Shown here: piece after piece, positions 1 to 5,862 of the stretch
Layout: the number at the start of each line of letters is the position of its first letter
Position numbering within the stretch: the first letter of the stretch is position 1
Assembly (NCBI GenBank): GCA_028876585.1
Contig: JAGWRL010000318.1
Span: forward strand, 1 to 9,893
DNA from: Pseudomonadota bacterium
Lineage (GTDB): Bacteria > Pseudomonadota > Alphaproteobacteria > Rhizobiales > Beijerinckiaceae
Reading direction: 5' to 3'
DNA length: 9,893 nucleotides
Translations under genes and position numbers: made by a program
The notes under the pieces: generated by a model
Told to the model about the DNA's origin: nothing
Database searches by the model: none
The model's input: the letters and a program-made list of their open reading frames with translations, nothing else

Positions 1-195
1 GATCACGCATCCGAACACGCCGATCAGCATCAGCAGCCCGGTGCCGCCGCTGAGGTTGCGCCCGATGTAGGCGCCGAGCGCCGAGAACCCGACGGTGATC
101 GCGACCAGTCCCATCACCTGGCCGAACACGGCGTGACTCTGGTCCCGGGTCAGTGTGCCGGTGCCCTGGACCGCGAATTGATTCCCAGTTGACAT
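1..195 (-). CDS. Bax inhibitor-1/YccA-like membrane protein (N-terminal part)
   Basis: Reading the minus strand from an ATG at 195 gives 65 codons open to the window edge. The product starts MSTGNQFAVQGTGTLTRDQS, a soluble lead of about 25 residues, followed by a hydrophobic segment (about residues 26-45, with FGQVMGLVAITVGFSALG) and the start of a second one (about 53-65). This resembles the N-terminus of Bax inhibitor-1/YccA (TMBIM) proteins, inner-membrane proteins with six or seven helices tied to membrane-protein quality control or ion leak; the exact role of bacterial members is unsettled. A strong ribosome site (AGGGGAG) lies about 7 nt before the start. It is transcribed divergently from the GMC dehydrogenase. 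Family assignment rests on the N-terminus only, so another small multi-helix family is possible. Confidence 0.7.
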   Translation of the reverse strand, partial: MSTGNQFAVQGTGTLTRDQSHAVFGQVMGLVAITVGFSALGAYIGRNLSGGTGLLMLIGVFGCVI

Positions 196-201
196 TGTTG
201 G

Positions 202-209
202 CTCCCCTG
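202..209 (-). promoter_or_regulatory. Ribosome binding site of the Bax inhibitor-like gene
   Basis: On the minus strand the sequence CAGGGGAGC lies about 7 nt upstream of the ATG at 195. It is a close Shine-Dalgarno match and fixes that start codon. Confidence 0.7.
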
Positions 210-222
210 AGTTTTGAAGTCC

Positions 223-235
223 CCGGTCGAACCGG
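223..235. repeat. Short inverted repeat CCGGT-CGA-ACCGG
   Basis: A perfect 5-bp inverted repeat with a 3-nt centre sits 28-40 bp upstream of the Bax inhibitor-like start, probably in its 5' leader or promoter. It could be a small hairpin or half of an operator. At this G+C content a 5-bp repeat can also arise by chance. Confidence 0.35.
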
Positions 236-250
236 CGCCACAAGGCTAGC

Positions 251-273
251 CGATGGTGCGACGGTCACCATCG
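251..273. promoter_or_regulatory. Operator-like 8-bp perfect inverted repeat
   Basis: CGATGGTG (251-258) and CACCATCG (266-273) are exact reverse complements separated by 7 nt. The element lies in the middle of the 161-bp divergent region, about 25 bp upstream of the -35 box proposed for the GMC gene and about 56 bp upstream of the Bax inhibitor-like start. The size and symmetry fit a binding site for a dimeric regulator, although no regulator gene is in the window. A stem-loop in RNA is an alternative reading. The repeat is seen directly; its role is inferred. Confidence 0.5.
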
Positions 274-296
274 TTCTTCGGCATCTCTTAGCCACG

Positions 297-323
297 CTTG
301 ACTGGCTGGCCAGACAGTTCAAG
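297..323. promoter_or_regulatory. Imperfect dyad overlapping the GMC promoter
   Basis: Outer arms CTTGACTG (297-304) and CAGTTCAAG (315-323) are complementary except for one extra base. Between them lies the perfect palindrome CTGGCCAG (306-313), with nearly the same centre (309.5 versus 310). The whole element covers the proposed -35 box and spacer, the position expected of a repressor operator. Role inferred from position and symmetry. Confidence 0.45.
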
Positions 324-326
324 AAT
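298..326 (+). promoter_or_regulatory. Putative sigma-70 promoter of the GMC-dadA unit
   Basis: TTGACT at 298-303 matches five of six -35 consensus bases. After a 17-nt spacer, AAGAAT at 321-326 matches four of six -10 bases. Transcription would begin near 333, leaving a leader of about 24 nt that includes the ribosome site at 344-350. This is a pattern match only; housekeeping promoters of alphaproteobacteria often have weaker -10 boxes. Confidence 0.5.
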
Positions 327-343
327 GGGCCGACCCCAACGTC

Positions 344-350
344 GAGGGAG
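344..350 (+). promoter_or_regulatory. Ribosome binding site deciding the GMC start
   Basis: GAGGGAG lies 6 nt before the ATG at 357. The reading frame is open back to 153, but this site, and the fact that the FAD-binding motif begins within ten residues of 357, favour 357 over any upstream start. Confidence 0.75.
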
Positions 351-356
351 ACGAGG

Positions 357-1994
357 ATGACCGAGTTCGACTACGTGATCGTGGGCGCGGGATCGGCCGG
401 CTGCGTGCTGGCGAATCGGCTCAGCGAAGACGCGTCCATCAAGGTGTTGTTGGTCGAGGCGGGCGGCGGCGACGCTGGCATGTTGTTTCGTATGCCGGCG
501 GGCTTCGCCAAGATGACCAAGGGTGTGGCGAGTTGGGGCTGGAGCACCGTGCCGCAGACGCATCTGGGCGGGCGCGTCATCTGGTATACGCAGGCCAAGG
601 TGATCGGCGGCGGCTCGTCGATCAACGCCCAGCTTTACACGCGGGGCAACGCCAAGGATTACGACGCCTGGGTGAGCGAAGCGGGCTGCGCCGGCTGGAG
701 CTACAACGAGGTGCTGCCCTATTTCAAGCGCAGCGAGGACAACCAACGGCTGGTTGACGCCTATCACAGTTACGGCGGCCCGCTTGGCGTCTCCTATCCC
801 GTCAATCCGCCGCCGATCAGCCACGCCTTTCTGCGCGCGGCGCAGGAGGCGGGCGTTCCCTTCAACTTCGATTTCAACGGCGCCGTTCAGGACGGCATGG
901 GTCATTATCAACTGTCGACGCGCGACGCCGAGCGCTCCTCGGCCGCCAGCGCGTTCCTGCGGCCGGCGATGGGGCGGCCCAATCTGACGGTGCGGCTCGA
1001 TACGCAGACGCTGAAGATCGATGTCGAGAACGGCCACGCGGTCGGGATCAGCGTCGCCGGCGCCTCCGGCGTCGAGCGGCTCGCCGCCGCGCGCGAGGTG
1101 GTCCTTTCCTGCGGCGCGATCGGTTCGCCGCGTCTGCTGCAACTCTCGGGCGTCGGTCCAGCGGACGCCTTGCGCGCGGCGGGCGTGCAGGTGGTGCATG
1201 ATCTGCCGGGGGTGGGCAGCAATTTGCAGGATCATCTCGATCTCTACGCGATCTGCGAATGCACCGGCGATCACACTTACGACCGCGTGGCGCAGCCGCA
1301 TCGCACCGTCTGGGCGGGCCTGCAATATCTGCTGTTCAAGACCGGGCCGGTGACCTCGACCTTGTTTGAAACGGGCGGGTTCTGGTACGCCGACCAGCAG
1401 GCGCGCTCGCCCGACATCCAGTTTCATCTCGGCCTCGGCTCCGGCATCGAGGCGGGCGTGGCGGCGATGAAGAACCCCGGTGTGACGCTGAATTCCGCCT
1501 TCCTGCGCCCGCGCTCGCGTGGCGCGGTGCGGCTGGCGAGCGCCGACCCGAAGGCCGCGCCGTTGATTGATCCCAACTATTGGGCCGACCCCTATGATCG
1601 CGATTGCGCGATCAAGGGGCTGCGGCTGGCGCGCGAAATTCTGCGCCAGCCGGCGCTTAGGCCGTTCATCCTCGCCGAGCGGCTGCCGGGCGACAATCTG
1701 CAAACCGACGAGGATCTCGCGCAATACGCCTATCGCTCCGCCAAGACCGATCATCATCCCGTGGGGACTTGCGCGATGGGGACAGGGCCGCAGGCGGTGG
1801 TGACGCCGGAGCTGAAGCTGCGCGGAATCGAGGGCCTGCGCGTGGTTGACGCTTCCGTCATGCCGTTCGTGCCGTCGTGCAACACCAATGCGCCGACGAT
1901 CATGGTGGCGGAAAAGGCGGCCGACTTGATCCTCGGCCGGCCCGCCGCGCCGCCTGCGACCTTGGGCGGGCGTGACAAAGGCGCGCGCGCATGA
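357..1994 (+). CDS. GMC-family FAD-dependent alcohol/choline-type dehydrogenase
   Basis: The 545-residue product is a typical full-length glucose-methanol-choline oxidoreductase, oxidising an alcohol with FAD and passing electrons to an acceptor. The N-terminal FAD fold shows GAGSAG at residues 10-15 and the ribose-binding acid E34. The GGGSSIN segment is at 84-90 and the second GMC signature (GAIGSPRLLQLSGVG) at 253-267. The C-terminal catalytic pair is H467 in HHPVGTCAMG and N511 in NTNAPT. There is no signal peptide, so it is probably cytosolic or loosely membrane-associated. The ATG at 357 is chosen for its ribosome site and for the family's N-terminus; an upstream extension to 153 is low-quality sequence. 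It resembles BetA/AlkJ-type acceptor dehydrogenases, but the substrate cannot be deduced. dadA follows after 39 bp, suggesting one transcript. Confidence 0.93.
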   Translation: MTEFDYVIVGAGSAGCVLANRLSEDASIKVLLVEAGGGDAGMLFRMPAGFAKMTKGVASWGWSTVPQTHLGGRVIWYTQAKVIGGGSSINAQLYTRGNAKDYDAWVSEAGCAGWSYNEVLPYFKRSEDNQRLVDAYHSYGGPLGVSYPVNPPPISHAFLRAAQEAGVPFNFDFNGAVQDGMGHYQLSTRDAERSSAASAFLRPAMGRPNLTVRLDTQTLKIDVENGHAVGISVAGASGVERLAAAREVVLSCGAIGSPRLLQLSGVGPADALRAAGVQVVHDLPGVGSNLQDHLDLYAICECTGDHTYDRVAQPHRTVWAGLQYLLFKTGPVTSTLFETGGFWYADQQARSPDIQFHLGLGSGIEAGVAAMKNPGVTLNSAFLRPRSRGAVRLASADPKAAPLIDPNYWADPYDRDCAIKGLRLAREILRQPALRPFILAERLPGDNLQTDEDLAQYAYRSAKTDHHPVGTCAMGTGPQAVVTPELKLRGIEGLRVVDASVMPFVPSCNTNAPTIMVAEKAADLILGRPAAPPATLGGRDKGARA

Positions 1995-2018
1995 GATGGG
2001 GGGCGAGGTCATTTTCCC

Positions 2019-2026
2019 AGAGAGGA
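2019..2026 (+). promoter_or_regulatory. Ribosome binding site selecting the TTG start of dadA
   Basis: AGAGAGGA ends 7 nt before the TTG at 2034. No in-frame ATG or GTG occurs between the preceding stop codon and the FAD motif; the two ATGs at 1991 and 1996 are in other frames. The site therefore supports a TTG start. Confidence 0.65.
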
Positions 2027-2033
2027 CTTTGCC

Positions 2034-3290
2034 TTGGCCCAATCGGACCCGTCGCGCGTCGCCGTGATCGGCGCCGGCATCACCGGCATCACCACCGCCT
2101 ATAATCTCGTCAAGCGTGGCGCGCGGGTGACGATCTTCGACCGCCACCCCTATGCCGCGATGGAGACCTCGTTCGCCAATGGCGCGCAGATTTCCGCCTG
2201 CAACGCCGAGGTGTGGAACTCCTGGGGCACGGTGTGGAAGGGCATCAAATGGATGACGACGCCGGGCGCGCCGCTGCTCGTCAACCCGACGCCGACCTGG
2301 CACAAGCTGTCGTGGATGGCCACGTTCATCGCCAACATCCCCTCTTATGAGGAGAACACGGTGACGACGGTGCGGCTGGCGCTGGAGGCGCGGGCGCGGC
2401 TCGCCGAGATCGCGGCGGCCGAGGGCATCGACTACGACCGCGAGGATCGCGGCATCCTGCATTTCTATGAGAAGAAGGATGACTTCGAGGCGGCGGCGAA
2501 AGTCTCCAAGCTGCTCGCCAAGGGCGGGCTGGAGCGGCGCGCGGTGACGCCGGCCGAGATCGCCGCGCTGGAGCCGGCCTTGAAGGGAAGCTATTACGGC
2601 GGCTATTTCACGCCGAGCGATTTCACCGGCGACATCCACAAATTCACGCTCGGGCTGGCGGGCGCCTGCCAGCGGCTCGGCGTCGAAATGCGGCTGTCCG
2701 ACGAAGTGCTGTCGGTTTCGGCCAGCGACAACGGCGTCACCGTTATCAGTCAATCGACCGAGCCGAACCTGGAGAAGATCGCACCGCCGACCGAGGTGCA
2801 TCTGTTCGACCGCATCGTCGTCTGTGGCGGCGTGATGTCGCGCGGGTTGGCGCGCATGCTGGGCGACCGCGTCAACATCTATCCGGTGAAGGGCTATTCC
2901 ATCACCATCACGCTGTCCGAAGACAGCGAACGACTCGCCCCCTGGGTCAGCCTGCTCGACGAAAGCTCGAAGATCGTCAGCGCGCGGTTGGGCGGCAACC
3001 GGCTGCGCGTCGCCGGCACGGCGGAATTCAATGGCTACAACCGAGACATTCGCGCCGAGCGGATCGACCCGCTGATCAACTGGTGCCGCGCGCATTTCCC
3101 CGGCATCAGCACGCGCCAGTCGGTGCCGTGGACGGGCTTAAGGCCGATGATGCCCAACATGCTGCCCCGGGTCGGGCGCGGCCGCAATCCGCGCGTGTTC
3201 TACAACACCGGCCACGGCCATCTCGGCTGGACGCTGGCGGCGGCCACCGCCGACGCCATCGGCGCGCTGGCGATGGCGCGGACGAATTAA
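2034..3290 (+). CDS. dadA: D-amino-acid dehydrogenase-like FAD oxidoreductase (DadA family)
   Basis: The 418-residue protein belongs to the DAO superfamily and most resembles the DadA small subunit, which oxidatively deaminates D-amino acids to 2-oxo acids and feeds electrons to the respiratory chain at the inner membrane. The Rossmann motif GAGITG is at residues 13-18, with D36 ending the second strand. A DadA-like ETSFANGAQIS segment follows at 44-54. The C-terminus has GLRPMMPN (368-375) and TGHGHLGWT (392-400), the FAD-contact end typical of DadA. Length is close to the usual 410-435 residues. Translation begins at a TTG with a good ribosome site. It lies 39 bp behind the GMC gene, and its TAA stop shares TTAA with the convergent tartrate/malate dehydrogenase. 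Substrate is not fixed by sequence: D-amino acids are likeliest, but related amine or imino-acid oxidases share these motifs. Confidence 0.87.
   Translation: MAQSDPSRVAVIGAGITGITTAYNLVKRGARVTIFDRHPYAAMETSFANGAQISACNAEVWNSWGTVWKGIKWMTTPGAPLLVNPTPTWHKLSWMATFIANIPSYEENTVTTVRLALEARARLAEIAAAEGIDYDREDRGILHFYEKKDDFEAAAKVSKLLAKGGLERRAVTPAEIAALEPALKGSYYGGYFTPSDFTGDIHKFTLGLAGACQRLGVEMRLSDEVLSVSASDNGVTVISQSTEPNLEKIAPPTEVHLFDRIVVCGGVMSRGLARMLGDRVNIYPVKGYSITITLSEDSERLAPWVSLLDESSKIVSARLGGNRLRVAGTAEFNGYNRDIRAERIDPLINWCRAHFPGISTRQSVPWTGLRPMMPNMLPRVGRGRNPRVFYNTGHGHLGWTLAAATADAIGALAMARTN
3287..3290. other. Convergent genes sharing a TTAA at their stop codons
   Basis: The plus-strand dadA stop (TAA, 3288-3290) and the minus-strand dehydrogenase stop (TAA read from 3289 to 3287) interlock in TTAA. 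There is no space for an intergenic terminator, so the transcripts must overlap or end inside the opposing gene. Confidence 0.95.
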
Positions 3291-4369
3291 TACGCGTTGT
3301 CGGCCCGGATCGCCGCGATGACGGCGTCGGTCACTTGTCCGGTCGTCGCCTGGCCGCCGAGATCGGGCGTGTGCAAATCGGGGTCCGCCGTCACGCGCTC
3401 GATCGCGCGCATCAACCGCGCCGCCGCCGCCGGTTGGCCCAGATGCTCCAGCATCATCGAGGCCGACCAGAACGTGCCGACCGGATTGGCGATGCCGCGC
3501 CCCATGATGTCGAAGGCGGAGCCGTGGATCGGCTCGAACATCGAGGGGAACTTGCGTTCCGGGTTGAGGTTGGCGGTCGGCGCAATGCCGAGCGAGCCGG
3601 CGAGCGCGGCGGCGAGATCGGAGAGAATATCGGCGTGCAGGTTGGTGGCGACGATGGTGTCGAGCGTGTGCGGCTTCAGAATCATCCGCATCGTCATCGC
3701 GTCAACCAGCATCTTGTCGGTCGTCACGTCGGGGAATTCCCGGGCCACTTCCGCCGCGATCTCGTCCCACATCACCATCGCGTAGCGTTGCGCGTTGGAT
3801 TTGGTGACGACGGTCAGCAGTTTGCGCGGCCGGCTCCGCGCCAGCTGATAAGCGAAGCGCATGATGCGGGTGACGCCGGCGCGCGTCATCATCGACAGGT
3901 CGGTCGCGACCTCCTCGGGAAAGCCCTGATGCACGCGGCCGCCGACGCCGGAATATTCGCCCTCCGAATTCTCGCGCACGATCACCCAATCCAGCTCGGG
4001 CCCCGAGACGTTGCGCAGCGGCGAGGTGATCCCCGGCAGGATGCGGGTAGGCCGCACATTGGCGTATTGGTCGAACGGCTGGCAGATCGCCAGCCGCAGG
4101 CCCCACAGCGTCACATGGTCGGGAATGTCAGGATGGCCGGCCGAGCCGAACAGGATCGCATCGTGATGGCGGATCTGCTCGCGCCCGTCGGCGGGCATCA
4201 TGACGCCGTGGCGTTTGTAATAATCGCCGCCCCAATCGAAGCGATCGAACGTCAGGGCGAAATTCTCGCGCCCCGCCAGCGCCTGCAACGCCTCGACGCC
4301 GGCGTCGATCACTTCCGCGCCGATGCCGTCGCCGGGAATGGCGGCGATCCTGTAGGTTTTCATATCCAT
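3287..4369 (-). CDS. ttuC: Tartrate/D-malate dehydrogenase (decarboxylating)
   Basis: The 360-residue product is an NAD- and divalent-metal-dependent beta-decarboxylating dehydrogenase of the isocitrate/isopropylmalate superfamily, closest to tartrate dehydrogenase TtuC and E. coli D-malate dehydrogenase DmlA. It shows IPGDGIG (11-17), RENSEGEYSGVGGR (132-145, with catalytic Y139), K190 in TKSN, and metal-binding D223, D247 and D251. The signature reads NLHADILSD where most relatives have NLFGDILSD. The NAD-side motif is SMFEPIHGSAFDI (276-288). The acidic substrate may be D-malate, tartrate or both. Two in-frame ATGs are possible: 4369, 8 nt after a GGAG, or 4363, which forms an ATGA overlap with the hemH stop and has a G-run about 6 nt before it. 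Both give a complete enzyme. It ends the five-gene minus-strand run and overlaps dadA's stop by 4 bp. Confidence 0.9.
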   Translation of the reverse strand: MDMKTYRIAAIPGDGIGAEVIDAGVEALQALAGRENFALTFDRFDWGGDYYKRHGVMMPADGREQIRHHDAILFGSAGHPDIPDHVTLWGLRLAICQPFDQYANVRPTRILPGITSPLRNVSGPELDWVIVRENSEGEYSGVGGRVHQGFPEEVATDLSMMTRAGVTRIMRFAYQLARSRPRKLLTVVTKSNAQRYAMVMWDEIAAEVAREFPDVTTDKMLVDAMTMRMILKPHTLDTIVATNLHADILSDLAAALAGSLGIAPTANLNPERKFPSMFEPIHGSAFDIMGRGIANPVGTFWSASMMLEHLGQPAAAARLMRAIERVTADPDLHTPDLGGQATTGQVTDAVIAAIRADNAY

Positions 4370-5418
4370 CCCCCCAACTCCCGCCGCGCGACGTCCTCCA
4401 GCGCCGCCAGCCCCTCGTCGCTATCGTTCAGGCAAGGCAGGGCGGCGAATTTCTCGCCGCCCGCGTGGTGGAAATATTCCGCGTTCTCGACCGCGATCTC
4501 CTCCAGCGTCTCCAGACAATCGGCGGCGAAGCCGGGGGTCAGCACCGCGAGCCGCTTGACGCCCTCGCCGGCGAGCGCCTTCACCGTCGCGTCGGTGTAG
4601 GGCTTGAGCCATTCCGCGCCGCCGAAGCGCGACTGGAAGCTCATCCGCAGCTTGGTTGGATCGAGCCCGAGCGCCTCGCGCAGCAGCCGCGTGGTCTTGG
4701 CGCAATGGCAGTAATAGGGATCGCCCTTGTCGAAATAGGCTTGCGGGATACCGTGGAACGAGGCGAGCAGCACCTCCGGCTCGAAATCGAGCCTGGCCAG
4801 CGAAGCGCGGGTGGAGGCGGCGAGCGCCGCGATATAGGCGGGCTCGTCGTAATAGGGCGCGGCGACGCGCAGCGTCGGCTGCCAGCGCATCGCTTTGAGC
4901 GCGTCGAACGCCTTGTCGCACACCGTCGCCGAGGTCGCGGCGCAATATTGGGGATAGAGCGGCACGAGCAGGATGCGGTCGCACCCCTGCGCCTGCAACG
5001 CGGCGAGGCGGCTGGCGATGGAAGGCTTGCCGTAGCGCATCGCCCAATCCACCACGAGCGGCCGCGCCGAGGCGCCGGCGCCGAGCAACGCGCCGAGCTT
5101 TCGCGCCTGCGACGAGGTGATGGTCTTGAGCGGGCCCTCGTCGAGTTGCTTGTTCCAGATCGAATCGTAATCCTTGCCCTTGGCGCTCGGGCGCTTGGTC
5201 AGGATGATGAGGTTGAGGATTGGCCACCACAGCCAGCGCGGCGTCTCGATCACGCGCCGGTCGGACAGGAACTCCTTGAGATAGCGCCGCATCGACCAAT
5301 AATCGGTCGCCTCCGGCGTGCCGAGATTGACGATCAGCACGCCGACCGCGCCGCTGGGCGCGTTGGGGTGGTTCGCCGGGCGCGCGCCGGCGAAAGCATT
5401 GGACGGGACGACGTTCAA
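4360..5418 (-). CDS. hemH: Ferrochelatase (protohaem synthase)
   Basis: HemH inserts Fe2+ into protoporphyrin IX, the last step of haem synthesis, at the inner face of the cytoplasmic membrane. The 352-residue product begins its conserved part with VGVLIVNLGTPEATDYWSMR (25-44). The catalytic histidine is H222 in SFHGIP, followed by KGDPYYCHC (231-239), FQSRFGGAEWLKPYT (261-275) and the acid E303 in CLETLEEI. The start chosen is a TTG at 5418, whose TTGA overlaps the msrB stop by 4 nt; no nearer ATG is in frame, and a later GTG would begin inside the conserved VNLGTP strand. The open frame extends upstream to 5784, but that part is antisense-like noise over msrB. It lies between msrB and the tartrate/malate dehydrogenase, both joined by 4-nt overlaps, so translational coupling is likely. 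Confidence 0.95.
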   Translation of the reverse strand: MNVVPSNAFAGARPANHPNAPSGAVGVLIVNLGTPEATDYWSMRRYLKEFLSDRRVIETPRWLWWPILNLIILTKRPSAKGKDYDSIWNKQLDEGPLKTITSSQARKLGALLGAGASARPLVVDWAMRYGKPSIASRLAALQAQGCDRILLVPLYPQYCAATSATVCDKAFDALKAMRWQPTLRVAAPYYDEPAYIAALAASTRASLARLDFEPEVLLASFHGIPQAYFDKGDPYYCHCAKTTRLLREALGLDPTKLRMSFQSRFGGAEWLKPYTDATVKALAGEGVKRLAVLTPGFAADCLETLEEIAVENAEYFHHAGGEKFAALPCLNDSDEGLAALEDVARRELGGWI

Positions 5419-5825
5419 GCGCCCGCCGCCGGCGTGAAGTTGGTGGCGACGCCGTTGATGCAATAGCGCAGGCCGGTCGGCGGCGGCCCGTCGGGGAACA
5501 CGTGGCCGAGATGCGAGCCGCAGCGCGCGCAATGCGCCTCCGTCCGCACCATGCCCCAGGAGCGGTCGGTGGAGGTCTCGACCGAGCCGGGCACGGGATC
5601 GTTGAAGCTTGGCCAGCCGGTGCCGCTGTCGAATTTGCGCAGCGATTCGAACAAGGGCTGGTCGCAGCCGGCGCAGGTGAACACGCCCGCCCGCTTCTCC
5701 CAGTTCAGCGCGCAGGAGCCGGCCCGCTCGGTGCCGTGCTCGCGCATGACGTGATATTGCTCGGGCGTCAGCCGCGCGCGCCATTCGGAATCGGTGCGGG
5801 TGACGGGATAGGTCTTGGCGTCCAT
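5415..5825 (-). CDS. msrB: Peptide-methionine (R)-S-oxide reductase MsrB
   Basis: The 136-residue protein reduces methionine-R-sulfoxide in proteins, using thioredoxin. It is a near-complete MsrB: zinc-site cysteines are C51/C54 (CAGC) and C99/C102 (CARC), the substrate-pocket segment FDSGTGWPSF spans 65-74, and the catalytic cysteine is C122 in RYCINGVATNF. C38 in GSCAL is a possible resolving cysteine, as in many relatives, though this cannot be proven here. No signal peptide is present, so it is cytosolic, unlike the MsrA of the same run. The ATG at 5825 follows AAGGAG by 7 nt; the frame is open a further 16 codons upstream, but those overlap the ndvA end and have no such site. hemH starts on its stop codon. 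Confidence 0.96.
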   Translation of the reverse strand: MDAKTYPVTRTDSEWRARLTPEQYHVMREHGTERAGSCALNWEKRAGVFTCAGCDQPLFESLRKFDSGTGWPSFNDPVPGSVETSTDRSWGMVRTEAHCARCGSHLGHVFPDGPPPTGLRYCINGVATNFTPAAGA

Positions 5826-5832
5826 GACGGAT

Positions 5833-5838
5833 CTCCTT
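5833..5838 (-). promoter_or_regulatory. Ribosome binding site of msrB
   Basis: AAGGAG on the minus strand, 7 nt before the ATG at 5825. It is the strongest Shine-Dalgarno site of the minus-strand run and decides the msrB start over the longer open frame reaching 5873. Confidence 0.8.
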
Positions 5839-5862
5839 GGCCTCACATATCGCCGGCGCGCT

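Noticed and set aside
153..356. Upstream extension of the GMC gene to an earlier ATG at 153
   Set aside because: It would overlap the divergent gene and the promoter region and add 68 residues unlike the family; the ribosome site and FAD motif place the start at 357.
288..3095. A 935-codon open frame on the minus strand across the GMC and dadA genes
   Set aside because: It is antisense to two clear flavoenzymes, its product is Arg/Ala/His/Gly-rich with no recognisable domain, and long antisense frames are expected where third positions are nearly all G or C.
3083..4600. A 505-codon plus-strand frame across the dadA end, the tartrate/malate dehydrogenase and hemH
   Set aside because: It crosses two genes with complete motifs on other frames and has no domain or ribosome site of its own.
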